64,000 bases of DNA, taken from assembly GCF_013450295.1 (NCBI RefSeq), contig NZ_SKBR01000001.1:62001-126000 (forward strand). Direction: 5' to 3'. Below are positions 1 through 8,632 of this stretch, piece by piece. The position numbers and the translations under genes are program-made. Under the pieces are notes generated by a model. That model made no database searches, was not told the origin of the DNA, and worked only from the letters and a program-made list of their open reading frames with translations. Within the stretch, counting starts at the first letter, position 1, and each line of letters starts with the position of its first letter. The stretch comes from Streptomyces sp. AJS327. Lineage in GTDB: Bacteria; Actinomycetota; Actinomycetes; Streptomycetales; Streptomycetaceae.

Positions 1-83
1 GCCCGTCCACGGCGGCCGGTCCATCCGCCGGTTCGGAATCGGGCGTTCCGGGCCTGGCCAGGGAAACCGGGTGCGCTCGGTCG

Positions 84-89
84 TACGCT
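84..89 (+). promoter_or_regulatory. Candidate -10 box of a leaderless promoter (TACGCT)
   Basis: TACGCT lies 7 nt before the ATG at 97, the usual geometry of a leaderless actinobacterial promoter, and no Shine-Dalgarno sequence precedes the ATG. The same string occurs upstream of mfd at 14248. The -35 element is not evident. Confidence 0.45.
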
Positions 90-96
90 GGGCGGT

Positions 97-1701
97 ATGA
101 CCGAGACGGGGGAGCGCCCCGCCCGTGCCGGGCCGTGGTGGTGGCAGCGGCGCCGAAGCGCGGTACTGGACGCGGCGCTGGGGCTGATATCCGCGGGCGA
201 GTGCGTCTTCCAGGGCGTGGCCTTCGCCTCGCGCACCGGGGTGCCGGTCTTCCTGATGGTCGTCTTCGGCGCCCTGGCGGGCGGCACGCTGGTGCTGCGC
301 TCCCGCTGGCCGCTCGCCGTCGTCCTCGTCGCGCTGGCCGTGGCCCCGGCCCAGATGGGGGTGCTGCTCGGCCTCGTGGGCCTCTACACCCTCGCCGCCT
401 CGGACGCGCCCCGGCGGATCATCGCGCTGCTCAGCGGGCTCCATCTGGCGGGCGGATTCCTGGTGATGCAGATCCAGCTGCACCAGGGCGTCGGCGCCGA
501 CCCGGACTTCAACCCGCCCACCTGGTTCATCCCGCTCGTCTCCTTCCTGATGTCGGCCGGATACACCGGCCCGCCCGTCTTCCTCGGCCTGTACGTGGGC
601 GCCCGCCGCCGCCTCGTCGAGTCGCTGCGCGAGCGGGCCGACGGGCTGGAGCGCGAGTTGTCCCTCCTCGCCGACCGGGCGGAGGAGCGCGCCGAGTGGG
701 CACGGAACGAGGAGCGCACCCGGATAGCGCGGGAGATGCACGACGTGGTCGCGCACCGGGTCAGCCTGATGGTGGTGCACGCCTCGGCGCTCCAGGTCAC
801 CGCCGCCAAGGACCCGGAGAAGGCCGCCCGGAACGCCGGTCTGGTGGGCGATATGGGCCGTCAGGCGCTCACGGAACTCCGCACCATGCTGGGCGTGCTG
901 CGCAGCGGCGAGGGCGCGGCGGAGGCCGGTGCGGCGTCCCGCGGGCCCGCGGCCGTCGTAGCGGCGGCGCCGCTCGCGCCGGGTGGCCACTCGCCGGTGG
1001 CGGAGTCCGCCGCGGCCTCCCGGGAGCCGGAGTGGCGGGACGGCGTGGGGGTCGAGGCGGCGCCGCGCCGTATCGGGCTGGGTGTGCTCACCGGCCGGGC
1101 GCGGCAGCAGGCGGCGGAGACGGCTGGCTCCGCCGGTTCGGCCGGACCCGCCGGATCGACCGGGGCGGAGCCGCGGGAGGCGGACGCCGCGCGGGCCACG
1201 GCCGGGGGCGATGCCGAGCCGGAGCGTCCCCAGGGGGCCACGCCGCCCGGCGGCGGCGCGGGCGAGGCGGGGATCGCCGAACTGGAGGCGCTGGTGGGGC
1301 AGTCCAGGGCGGCGGGGATGACGGTGGAGTTCTCGACGCAGGGGGCGGCCCGGGACTACGAGGCGGCGATCGAGCCGACCGTGTACCGGATCGTGCAGGA
1401 GGCCCTCACCAACGTGCACAAGCACGCGCCGGGCGCGCGCACCCGGGTGCGGCTGGCGCACCGGCCGGAGGAGCTGGCCCTCCAGGTGGAGAACGAGCCG
1501 CCGGAGTCGGGGGAGGGCGTCGCGGACGCCGGGCTGCCCAGCGGGGGCAACGGGCTGGTGGGCATGCGGGAGCGGGTCGAGGCGGTCGGCGGCACCCTGG
1601 TGTCCGGGCCGACCGAGGCCGGGGGATTCCGCGTCTCCGCGCTCATTCCGGTCGCGCCCCCTCGGGAGCCGGAAGGGTCCCGGGACGGTCCGCGGGTGTG
1701 A
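97..1701 (+). CDS. Two-component sensor histidine kinase (HisKA_3 / NarL type)
   Basis: This 534-aa protein is a membrane histidine kinase. Residues about 20-175 hold several hydrophobic segments. A short coiled stretch leads to the HisKA_3 phospho-acceptor box, with R-E-M-H-D centred on His215. The N-box of the HATPase_c domain (Q434-E-A-L-T-N439) and a G-N-G-L-V-G-M box near residue 485 follow. Between the dimerisation helix and the ATPase domain is an Ala/Gly/Pro/Glu-rich insert of roughly 110 residues, which makes the protein longer than the usual 380-430 aa. No response regulator lies downstream; a partner could be upstream, outside the window. The last 59 bp overlap the convergent SUKH-3 gene. 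The start looks leaderless. The signal sensed is unknown. Confidence 0.9.
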   Translation: MTETGERPARAGPWWWQRRRSAVLDAALGLISAGECVFQGVAFASRTGVPVFLMVVFGALAGGTLVLRSRWPLAVVLVALAVAPAQMGVLLGLVGLYTLAASDAPRRIIALLSGLHLAGGFLVMQIQLHQGVGADPDFNPPTWFIPLVSFLMSAGYTGPPVFLGLYVGARRRLVESLRERADGLERELSLLADRAEERAEWARNEERTRIAREMHDVVAHRVSLMVVHASALQVTAAKDPEKAARNAGLVGDMGRQALTELRTMLGVLRSGEGAAEAGAASRGPAAVVAAAPLAPGGHSPVAESAAASREPEWRDGVGVEAAPRRIGLGVLTGRARQQAAETAGSAGSAGPAGSTGAEPREADAARATAGGDAEPERPQGATPPGGGAGEAGIAELEALVGQSRAAGMTVEFSTQGAARDYEAAIEPTVYRIVQEALTNVHKHAPGARTRVRLAHRPEELALQVENEPPESGEGVADAGLPSGGNGLVGMRERVEAVGGTLVSGPTEAGGFRVSALIPVAPPREPEGSRDGPRV

Positions 1702-2197
1702 GCCGGTGCGGGCGCTCGCCCAGCAGCAGCGTGGTCAGCGCCGCGTCGAAGTCCGGGCCGAGGTACCAGTCGCCCGCCGGGTCGACGCCGTAGACCCGGC
1801 CCGCCGTGTCGATGGCGAGCAGCGCCTCGCCCCTGCCGTCGACCCCCTCGACGCCGAGCGGGCAGATGTCCGTCTCCAGCGCCCGGCCGAGGTCCCCGAG
1901 GGTGCGGGCGGCGTGCAGCGCCGGAGTGGGGTCGATCAGCACGGAGGTCGGCGCCACCTCCCGGCCCGGGCCGCTCGGGACGATCGGCAGGGTGCCGAAC
2001 TCGGCCCAGATCTCGACCGCGGAGGCCAGCACCGCGTGCTGGTGTCCGGCGGGGGTGGTGTGCGCGCGCAGCGCGTCGGCCCAGACCTCGGCCTGGCGGA
2101 TGTCCCGGCGGCCCGGCCACCAGCCCGCGGCGCGCAGCGCGTCGTCCACGGGGGCGGCGAAGCGGGTGGTGCCGGGGTGCCGCCCGGCGGTGCTCAA
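1643..2197 (-). CDS. SUKH-3 family immunity-type protein
   Basis: This 184-aa protein matches the SUKH-3 pattern: an A-L-R-A-A-G-W-W-P-G-R near the start, a conserved E-V-W-A-D-A-L helix, and a C-terminal half with A-R-V-Y-G-V-D and a W-Y-L-G stretch. SUKH proteins are known immunity partners of nuclease and deaminase toxins. I chose the TTG start because its TTGA overlaps the TGA stop of the upstream deaminase gene, the classic arrangement for translational coupling; no ATG or GTG lies between the coupling point and the conserved region. The two genes form a toxin-immunity pair by family knowledge. The 3' end overlaps the sensor kinase tail by 59 bp in convergent orientation. Confidence 0.75.
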   Translation of the reverse strand: MSTAGRHPGTTRFAAPVDDALRAAGWWPGRRDIRQAEVWADALRAHTTPAGHQHAVLASAVEIWAEFGTLPIVPSGPGREVAPTSVLIDPTPALHAARTLGDLGRALETDICPLGVEGVDGRGEALLAIDTAGRVYGVDPAGDWYLGPDFDAALTTLLLGERPHRLTPADRPGTLPAPEGARPE

Positions 2198-3045
2198 CGC
2201 GCGTACCCCCGGCCCGTGCCGCCCCGGCCGCCCGGTGGGCCGTCCGGTGTGCCGGAGGCCGGATCGCCCTGGGGGAGCGGGGCGTGCGCGGACCGCTGAA
2301 CGGACTGGGCTGGCTGGGCGGGTTGGGCCCGTTGGGGGGTGCGTACCCGCCGGAGGTTCTGGGTCTGCTGGGCGCGCCGGGGGGACGGGCCCGGGGGCGC
2401 GGCCGGGGCGGGGGCACCCGTCGGGGCGCCCGGGGAGGTGGCGCTCGCGGCCATCGCGTGGGCGGACGCGGCGCTCGCGTACCCCCCGGCGGGGGTCCCG
2501 GCGTCGCTCCCGGCCCCCTCCGGGGCGACCGCGCGGACCCCGAAGTGGTCGAGCAGCGCGGTGCAGGAGCGGCACGGGGGCGCGTAGCTGCCGTGCAGCG
2601 GGTCGCCGTCCTCCCGGATGCGACGGGTGGTCAACTTGGCCTGTTTCAGTGCCCGTCGCGCCTCGTTCAGGCCGAGCCGCCGGGGGCGGCGGGCGCTGCC
2701 GCGGCGCTGGCCGCGCTTCGGGGGGCGGGCGTTCTCCAGCGTCGTCAGGCAGCGGGAGAGCAGCAGCGCCTCCGGGCAGCGGCCGGTCTGGCGTTCCCGG
2801 GTCCCGGCGTCGAGGCCGTCCAGGAAGTCCTGGACGAGCGGGTGCAGCGTGGGGGGTTGGTCGCCCCGGCTGGCGGTGCAGGTGTAGGTCTCGCCGCGGA
2901 CGGAGAGCGCGGCGGCGATGGCGGGGAGGATGCCGTCCCGGCGGCGGCGCAGCACCGGTGTGGGGGTGGTGCCGGCGGTGTCGGCCGTGGTCCAGGTGAG
3001 GCGGGGGTCGCGCCGCGCGGTGGACGGCGGTGGTGCGATGGGCAT
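2194..3045 (-). CDS. YwqJ-type deaminase domain protein
   Basis: This 283-aa protein carries a cytidine-deaminase-like zinc site of the YwqJ toxin family: Cys90-Pro-Glu92 on the first catalytic helix and P-C158-R-S-C161 on the second, followed by L-L-D-H-F-G-V. Residues about 105-145 are Arg/Lys-rich. The last 100 residues are Ala/Pro/Gln-rich and carry no recognisable domain. A GGGAGG ribosome site stands 9 nt before the ATG at 3045, which settles the start. There is no signal peptide or secretion module, so it appears cytoplasmic, unlike most polymorphic toxins of this family. It is coupled to the SUKH-3 gene by a TTGA overlap. Activity on free nucleotides or nucleic acid is inferred from the family only. 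Confidence 0.7.
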   Translation of the reverse strand: MPIAPPPSTARRDPRLTWTTADTAGTTPTPVLRRRRDGILPAIAAALSVRGETYTCTASRGDQPPTLHPLVQDFLDGLDAGTRERQTGRCPEALLLSRCLTTLENARPPKRGQRRGSARRPRRLGLNEARRALKQAKLTTRRIREDGDPLHGSYAPPCRSCTALLDHFGVRAVAPEGAGSDAGTPAGGYASAASAHAMAASATSPGAPTGAPAPAAPPGPSPRRAQQTQNLRRVRTPQRAQPAQPAQSVQRSAHAPLPQGDPASGTPDGPPGGRGGTGRGYAR

Positions 3046-3241
3046 GGTGTGATTCCTCCCCTTGCGTCCCCTTCTGTTCGGGGACCACGCCAAAGTATGC
3101 AGGGTCCGCCGGGGAGCGATCACGCCGCATGGCGTGTCATGAGACTGTGACGTTTTCCCGTGTGAACCGCGATAGGGGTGGTGGGATTCGGCGGAGGCGG
3201 CGAGGATCGCCGGGCACTGACCCCACAAGCGGGAGCGAGAT

Positions 3242-4048
3242 ATGTCCACGTCCCTCGTAACCTCCGCGCGCCGTCGCCGCGTCCGGCGTCTGCGCGGCGC
3301 CGCCGCGGCCACCGCGGTACCCGTCCTGCTCTTCTCCCTGGCCGCCTGCGGCAGCGGGGACGACGAGGGCGACGACGACGGCGGCTCCGGTGGCTCCAGC
3401 CAGGGCCAGTCCGGCGGCGACGGCGGGGCCTCCGGCGGAGGCGGGGAGGCGGGGGAGACCCCGACGCTGACCGAGAAGCAGCTGGACGCCGCGCTGTTGA
3501 AGAACGGCGACGTACCCGGCTACAAGGTCCAGAAGTCCAAGGCCGACCTGTTCCCCGAGAAGGAACGCCTCACTCCGGACAAGCCCGAGTGCCAGCCGGT
3601 GGCCGACGTGTTCGGCGCCAAGTCCACCCAGGAGCGGCAGGCGTACACCGGCGGCTCCCTGATGCGCGGGGACTTCAGCACCGGCGGCACCATGAGCCAG
3701 GTGCTCCTCGCCTCCTACAAGGAGGGGGACGCCCAGAAGTGGTTCGCCGACCTGCGGAAGGCGTTCCGCGAGTGTGACGGCTTCACCGCCGCCATGGACG
3801 GCGAGAAGCCGGAGGGCGGCAAGCTCAAGCCGTACGACGGGAAGATCGGGCTCGGTGACGAGGCCCTCCGGTTCTCCTGGCTCGACCCGAAGGACTCGGA
3901 GGCCGGGAAGATGGTCGTGACCCTGGTGCGCACCGGCGCCAACGTCGCCACCTACCTCTCGGTCAACCTGGAGGGCAAGGAGGTGCCGGTGAAGAAGGCC
4001 ATCGCCGAGAAGCAGGACGAGAAGCTGCGCGCGGCCGGCGGGAACTGA
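3242..4048 (+). CDS. Predicted lipoprotein of unknown function
   Basis: This 268-aa protein starts with an Arg-rich n-region and hydrophobic stretch, then a lipobox L-A-A-C with the lipidated Cys at residue 36. A low-complexity Asp/Gly/Ser segment (about 40-75) tethers a globular domain of about 190 residues with two cysteines, near the P-E-C-Q and R-E-C-D-G positions, that could form a disulfide. The fold faintly recalls PknH-like extracellular sensor domains, but I cannot assign it. It lies 196 bp from the divergent deaminase gene start. The start follows a GGGAGCGAGAT leader. Function is unknown; location on the outer face of the membrane is a firm prediction. Confidence 0.75.
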   Translation: MSTSLVTSARRRRVRRLRGAAAATAVPVLLFSLAACGSGDDEGDDDGGSGGSSQGQSGGDGGASGGGGEAGETPTLTEKQLDAALLKNGDVPGYKVQKSKADLFPEKERLTPDKPECQPVADVFGAKSTQERQAYTGGSLMRGDFSTGGTMSQVLLASYKEGDAQKWFADLRKAFRECDGFTAAMDGEKPEGGKLKPYDGKIGLGDEALRFSWLDPKDSEAGKMVVTLVRTGANVATYLSVNLEGKEVPVKKAIAEKQDEKLRAAGGN

Positions 4049-4129
4049 GCAGGCGCGCCCCGTCCGGGCCCCTGTCGGCCGTGCGGAGGCTCCCTCCCGG
4101 GGGCGGTGACTGCCTCTCGGGCTAGCGCA

Positions 4130-4135
4130 TAGGCT
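4130..4135 (+). promoter_or_regulatory. Candidate -10 box (TAGGCT) for the WHH/SUKH operon
   Basis: TAGGCT sits about 37 nt before the ATG at 4173, leaving a short leader that contains GGAG-type ribosome sites. The identical hexamer occurs before eno (26812) and before the tRNA gene (39695). No good -35 was found. Confidence 0.35.
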
Positions 4136-4172
4136 GTGGTGAGTCAGCCAGAAGGAGCAGGGAGCTACCGCC

Positions 4173-5219
4173 ATGACGACAGGTCGGCTCGGGCTGGGGG
4201 AGCCTCCCAGCAGCCAGGCCGGTGCCGGCAGCGGCCAGGCCGGAGGGGACAGCCCCGCCTCCGGTGGCCACGCCGCGCCGCCGAACCGCGCGTACGCGGG
4301 ACAGGTCGTGAGCTTCCCGGATCCCGTCCGGGCGGCGCGCTATCCCGAGGGCGTACCCGTGGGACCGGAGGGGTTCCCCGACTTCTCCCGCTACGCGCGC
4401 GCCGCCGCGGAGATCGCCGATCCCCCCGAGGGCTTCGGCGCGGACGAACTCCGGCTGACGGACTTCGTCTCCGCGAACGTCGCCCTGCACGCCGCCGGGC
4501 ACGAACTCTGGGCCGACGTCGGCCCGGTCGCCACCCCGCACGGCTGGACCTGGCACCACGTCGCGCACAGCAGGCGGCTGGAGCTGGTCCCGGTGGAGGT
4601 CAAGGCCCTGCTGCGGCACCACGGGGGACTCGCCACCGCCACCGTCGACCACGCCAAGACGGGCACCCGCCCGCTCCAGGAGACCCGGCCCGTCCACTTC
4701 GAGGTGGGACAGGACCCGGCCGTCAGCGAGGAGCGCGTCGAGATGGCGGAGGAGCGGCTCGGCTACCGGCTGCCCGGCGCCTACCGCGCCTTCCTGAAGG
4801 CGGCGGGCGGCTGCGCCCCGCGCGGCGTGGGCCTCGACCCGGAGCTGGGGCTGCTGGTGGACCAGCCGTTCCTCACGCTCCGCGAGGAGGCCGCGGTCAA
4901 CGACCTCGTCTACGTCAACAAGTGCCTCCGCGACCACCTCACCAAGGACTACCTGGGCGTCGCGTTCGTCCAGGGCGGGCTGATCGCGGTGAAGGTCAGG
5001 GGCGAGGCGCTGGGCTCGGTCTGGTTCTGCGCCTTCGACGACGCCGCCGACGCCGACGGGCTCAGCGTCGCCGAGCGCGCCGAGCGGCTGCTCCGGCCCT
5101 GCGGCACCGACTTCGACGACTTCCTGCTGCGGCTCGTCGGGAACCCTCCCGAGCTGAAGACCGTGGCGGACCTGATGGTGGACGGCGGCTTCGCCCGGTC
5201 CGTCCCGGTACCCGCGTAA
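4173..5219 (+). CDS. WHH (HNH/ENDO VII-type) nuclease domain fused to SUKH-1 (SMI1/KNR4) domain
   Basis: This 348-aa protein has two parts. After a Gly/Ser/Pro-rich leader, residues about 45-160 look like the WHH branch of HNH/ENDO VII nucleases: a motif with R-Y-P-E-G, then G-W-T-W127-H128-H129, and L-V-P-V-E-V-K-A-L-L-R-H-H-G-G. Residues about 185-340 fit a SUKH-1 fold, with E-R-L-G-Y-R-L-P-G-A-Y-R-A-F-L as the typical first helix and F-A-F-x-G-like strands after it. Toxin and immunity domains are normally separate genes; here both sit in one chain with no secretion signal. A GGGAG site precedes the ATG. The next gene begins 24 bp downstream and likely shares the transcript. Whether the nuclease is active is unknown. 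Confidence 0.7.
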   Translation: MTTGRLGLGEPPSSQAGAGSGQAGGDSPASGGHAAPPNRAYAGQVVSFPDPVRAARYPEGVPVGPEGFPDFSRYARAAAEIADPPEGFGADELRLTDFVSANVALHAAGHELWADVGPVATPHGWTWHHVAHSRRLELVPVEVKALLRHHGGLATATVDHAKTGTRPLQETRPVHFEVGQDPAVSEERVEMAEERLGYRLPGAYRAFLKAAGGCAPRGVGLDPELGLLVDQPFLTLREEAAVNDLVYVNKCLRDHLTKDYLGVAFVQGGLIAVKVRGEALGSVWFCAFDDAADADGLSVAERAERLLRPCGTDFDDFLLRLVGNPPELKTVADLMVDGGFARSVPVPA

Positions 5220-5243
5220 CCCGGATGAAGAGGTGAAGGCCCC

Positions 5244-7832
5244 ATGGTGACCTTGGCGCAGGCCCAGGAGCGCGCCGAGCGCTGGGTCAACGGCGATGTG
5301 CCCGACTACATGCGCCAGCGGGTGCGGGTGCGGGAGTTCGACCTCGGCTTCGTGGCCTGGGCGGAGGACCCGCGCGCGGGCAGTGACTCCTCCCTGGCGG
5401 ACGGGCGGACCTGGGGTGGCGGCTGCGCCCGCCTGGTGATCGCGCGGGACAGCGGCGAGACGACGCTCTGGCCGGGCCTCCCGATCGACGAGGTCATCAG
5501 CGCCTACGAGGAGGAGTACGACCGCACCCCGGAGGCGGACCCCGCCCCCGAACCGCCGCAGCGCCTCGACCTGGAGGCGACGTCCTTCCTGCTGACCCCG
5601 CCCGAGTGGCTCCAGCAGGCGGCCGACCAGATGGGCATCCCGGACAGCCGCTCCGCCAGCTCCTCTTCCTCCGCCTCCACCCCCTCCCCGTCCTCTCCCT
5701 CGTCGTCTCCGTCCTCCTCGTCCTCCGCGGCCGAACCCGCCGCCGCCTCCGCCAGCCCGGTGGGCGAGAGCGCGGGCGGCTCCCCGGGCGGGAGCAGCCC
5801 CTGGGACGCCGCCGACACCAGCGGCTCCGGCGGCGAGGCCCAGCCCCCTCCGGCGACCGTCTTCGCCCCGCCCATCAGCGGCAGCGACGCGGACGACACC
5901 CCGCCGCCCAGCACGCACTCCGAGGCCAAGACGGAACTCCTGCCCGAGGGCAGCGCCCTCCCCAGGACGGCCGTCCGGCCCGCGCTGGACCCGGAGTCCG
6001 GCCCCGCCACGCCGCCGCCCGGCCCGTCGCCGGACGCCTCGGACGGCCAGTCCGCGTCCGACTCCGAGGGGCAGCCCCCGTCCTGGCCGGGTCAGACCTC
6101 GGGCGGCGGCTCCGCGGGCGGCGGCGTCCACCAGGCGGCCACGATGCTCGCGGACCCCTCGATGGGCGGCGGCGGCCTGTCCACACCGCAGGGCTTCGCC
6201 GAGGCCGACACCAGTCGCGCGCCCAGCGGCTCGGTGCCCTCCCGCCCCTCGCGCGGCTCCGGCCCCAGCATCCCCCCGCCGCCCGGCGCGCCCGGCACCC
6301 CGGGCGCCAGGTCCGGCGGCGGCGCGGGCCCCGGCGCCCCCGGCTCGCCCGGCGCCGGATACGTACCGACCCAGATGGTCTCCGCCGAGGACGTGGCGCG
6401 CAGCGGCCAGCAGCCCGCCGCCGATCCGGCACAGCCCGGCCAGGGCGACTCGGACGGCTCCGGCTCCGCGGGCGGCGGCGTCCACCACGCGGCGACGATG
6501 CTCGCGGACCCCTCGATGGGCGGCCCGGGCGCCCCCGCGCCCCCGCGTGCGCCCGGCCCGCCCGGTGCGCCCGCCCCGCCCGGTGCGCCCGCCCCGCCCG
6601 GCGCCCCGGGCGCCCCGGGTGCCGGAACGCCCCCGCCCGGCGGCCCGCCCGCCGGTGGGGTCCACCAGGCGGCGACGATGCTGGCCGACCCCTCGATGGG
6701 CGGCGGCATGCCCGGCGGTGCCACCCCGCCGCACGCCCCCGGACCGCCCCCCGGACCGCCCGGCGCACCCGGGGCCCCCGGCGCCCCGCCCGGAGCGCCG
6801 ATGCCCGGCGGCGCCCCTCCGGCGTACGGCTACCCGCAGCCCGGCCAGCCGCTGGTCGGCCCCGGCTACATGGCGGTGCTGCGCTACCGCGCCCCGGACG
6901 GCTCCGAGCAACAGCTCATCCGCCGCTCCGCGCCCGGCACCCCGCACCCCGAGTGGCAGATCCTGCACGAGCTGCGCCAGCTCAACATCCCGCCGCAGCA
7001 GGTGATCGAGCTCCACACCGAACTGGAGTCCTGTGACCTGCCGGGTGGCTATTGCAGCCGGATGATCCGGGAGAACTGGCCGCAGGTGCGCGTCAGTCAC
7101 ACCGCCGCCTACGGCCGTGACCACGCCACCCGGCAGCAGGGCATGCGTCATCTCGTCGAGCACCAGGGCGAGTTGCACCAGGTGGCCGACGGCCCGGCGC
7201 TCCCCGCGCCGAACCGCGTCCCGCTGCCCCAGCCCGTCCAGCCCGTGCCGCCGGTCCCGCCGGACGTGATCGGGCAGGAGCTGCTCCAGGCCTTCGGGCC
7301 GCAGGGCGTGTTCCGCTTCGACCAGCGGGCGGTCTCCCGGCAGGGCGTGCCGGACATCGTGGCGCAGAGCCTTGTGTGGGCCGGTGTCCCGGTGGACGTC
7401 ACCCCCTTCTTCTGGGGGCAGGCGCAGCCCGGCCGCCCGGTGCCCACCCTGGCCGAACTGGCCCAGGAGCGGGGCGTACAGCCCTCCCAGGACGCCGGTT
7501 CCTACCTGGTCATGGGCAGCGACTTCGGACGGCAGATCTGTGTCCAGTACGGCACGGCGCACATCGTCGCGGTGCCGCTGGAGGCGTCGGTGCCCGGCCA
7601 ACCCGGCCCGCCCGCCCCGCAGTTCGTCAACACCGGACTGCCGGAGTTCATCCGCTGCCTCGCGCTGCTCGGCCGGATGTGGCGACTGCGGTACGGGCTG
7701 AACCAGGAGCAGGCCGGGCGCTGGACGGTGGACTTCCAGCTCCAGCTCGCCGCGCTCGACCAGGCGGCGCTGGCCTCGCCGGAGACCTGGTGGTCGGTGC
7801 TGCTGGAGCAGATGTGGGACGGCCTCTTCTGA
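5244..7832 (+). CDS. Multidomain protein: Imm35/YrhB-like domain, Pro/Gly linker, nucleotide deaminase-like domain, SUKH-4 domain
   Basis: This 862-aa protein has four regions. Residues 1-95 resemble the Imm35/YrhB-type domain (V-T-L-A-Q-A-Q-E-R-A start, W-P-G-L-P-I-D-E-V near residue 75). Residues about 100-535 are a Pro/Ser/Gly-rich linker that carries three copies of a 17-residue motif. Residues about 540-640 resemble SCP1.201/XOO_2897-type deaminases, with His568-Pro-Glu570 and C597-x6-C604 (E-S-C-D-L-P-G-G-Y-C) as the predicted zinc and catalytic site. Residues about 645-862 match SUKH-4 immunity proteins. There is no export signal. It is probably co-transcribed with the preceding WHH-SUKH-1 gene. 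The ATG at 5244 follows GAAGAGGTGAAG. The domains are family-based calls; the biochemical role is unknown. Confidence 0.7.
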   Translation: MVTLAQAQERAERWVNGDVPDYMRQRVRVREFDLGFVAWAEDPRAGSDSSLADGRTWGGGCARLVIARDSGETTLWPGLPIDEVISAYEEEYDRTPEADPAPEPPQRLDLEATSFLLTPPEWLQQAADQMGIPDSRSASSSSSASTPSPSSPSSSPSSSSSAAEPAAASASPVGESAGGSPGGSSPWDAADTSGSGGEAQPPPATVFAPPISGSDADDTPPPSTHSEAKTELLPEGSALPRTAVRPALDPESGPATPPPGPSPDASDGQSASDSEGQPPSWPGQTSGGGSAGGGVHQAATMLADPSMGGGGLSTPQGFAEADTSRAPSGSVPSRPSRGSGPSIPPPPGAPGTPGARSGGGAGPGAPGSPGAGYVPTQMVSAEDVARSGQQPAADPAQPGQGDSDGSGSAGGGVHHAATMLADPSMGGPGAPAPPRAPGPPGAPAPPGAPAPPGAPGAPGAGTPPPGGPPAGGVHQAATMLADPSMGGGMPGGATPPHAPGPPPGPPGAPGAPGAPPGAPMPGGAPPAYGYPQPGQPLVGPGYMAVLRYRAPDGSEQQLIRRSAPGTPHPEWQILHELRQLNIPPQQVIELHTELESCDLPGGYCSRMIRENWPQVRVSHTAAYGRDHATRQQGMRHLVEHQGELHQVADGPALPAPNRVPLPQPVQPVPPVPPDVIGQELLQAFGPQGVFRFDQRAVSRQGVPDIVAQSLVWAGVPVDVTPFFWGQAQPGRPVPTLAELAQERGVQPSQDAGSYLVMGSDFGRQICVQYGTAHIVAVPLEASVPGQPGPPAPQFVNTGLPEFIRCLALLGRMWRLRYGLNQEQAGRWTVDFQLQLAALDQAALASPETWWSVLLEQMWDGLF
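6120..6712 (+). repeat. Three in-gene copies of a 17-residue motif in the linker
   Basis: Three nearly identical segments (GGVH[QH]AATMLADPSMGG) begin at Val295, Val413 and Val473 of the 862-aa protein (DNA about 6120-6170, 6474-6524 and 6654-6704). The text between them is ordinary Pro/Gly/Ala filler, so conservation of the motif suggests a short binding element rather than a spacer. Confidence 0.85.
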
Positions 7833-8632
7833 GCGCCCACCCCCACCCGTCCCCAACGGCCCGCGACGTCCCCCTTCCCTTCCGCTGACCCTCCTCCGAC
7901 CCTTCGGGGCGGCCCCTCCGGCCGCCCCGAACGTCCGTCCGCCGCCGCCCTGTTGGCCTACGCCCTGCTGTCCGCTGCCCTGCTCGCTGACGGGCTGTTG
8001 GCGGCGGGCTGTTCCGGCGCCCCGTCCGTTGACCGTCCGTCCGTTGACCGTCTGGCGGTTGGCTCGGTGGGCCCGGTTGGCCCGTTGACCGGTTGGCGGG
8101 CCGGGGGCTCCGCCCGCGCCGCCGGTCCGGGCCCCGCCTGTCCGCCTTCTGGCCGAGCGCTGTCCTCCGGAGGTGCCCTCTTCGCGACCTCCGGGGGCCT
8201 GGTGCCGGACGTTCCGCTCCGGCCACCGGTGTGAGCGCCCCGCCCTTGAGCGGCCGCCCCGCACCTCTCACCCCGTACCTCCCACCTCGCGCGACCGGCT
8301 GGCGGCCGAGTGGCGTCCGGCCGGTGGCAGGGGTGGGTACGAGGCGGGGCGGCGGGCTGTGAGCGCGGCCACGCGCGCCGTCCGGGAGCCCGTGACCCCG
8401 AACCCCGGAGAGTATCGCGGTGGTTAGATCCGGTATGTCCCCTTTGGTAACTACGGTGCTTGTGACGTGATCCGTCGATTACGGGTACGGCCGTCCCGTA
8501 GCGCATCCTGGGGGTAGCTCGGGTGAAGTGCGGGTTTATGGGTGCCTTCTGGGTTCCCGTCGCGCTTCGCCCGTTCCACCAGATGTCGCGCGACCGCCGC
8601 GCGGGCTGTGTCGCTGAGGTAAGGGGCTCAAT
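7833..8632. other. Gene-free 800 bp between SUKH cluster and coiled-coil gene
   Basis: No convincing gene is seen. After the terminator, 7935-8350 is plain GC-rich DNA with short Pro/Gly-type repeats such as CCGTTGACCG copies near 8026-8050. From 8397 to 8632 the base composition becomes less GC-rich, with several TTA, TAG and TTT strings, which suggests promoter and control sequences for the coiled-coil gene. I could not place a -10/-35 pair with confidence. Confidence 0.5.
7903..7931 (+). terminator. Terminator-like hairpin
   Basis: A perfect 12-bp stem (TTCGGGGCGGCC and its complement) encloses a 5-nt loop. It lies 70 bp past the stop of the SUKH-4 protein gene. There is no U-tract, as is common in Streptomyces. 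Confidence 0.7.

Noticed and set aside
1643..3130. One long minus-strand frame covering both SUKH-3 and deaminase regions
   Set aside because: The deaminase motifs CPE and PCxxC appear only in the other frame; the long frame matches a family only in its last 180 residues, so two coupled genes fit better.
4122..8264. A 1380-aa open frame on the minus strand across the SUKH region
   Set aside because: It runs antisense to well-supported domain proteins, is Gly/Arg/Ala-rich without any domain, and reflects GC-rich codon structure of the opposite strand.
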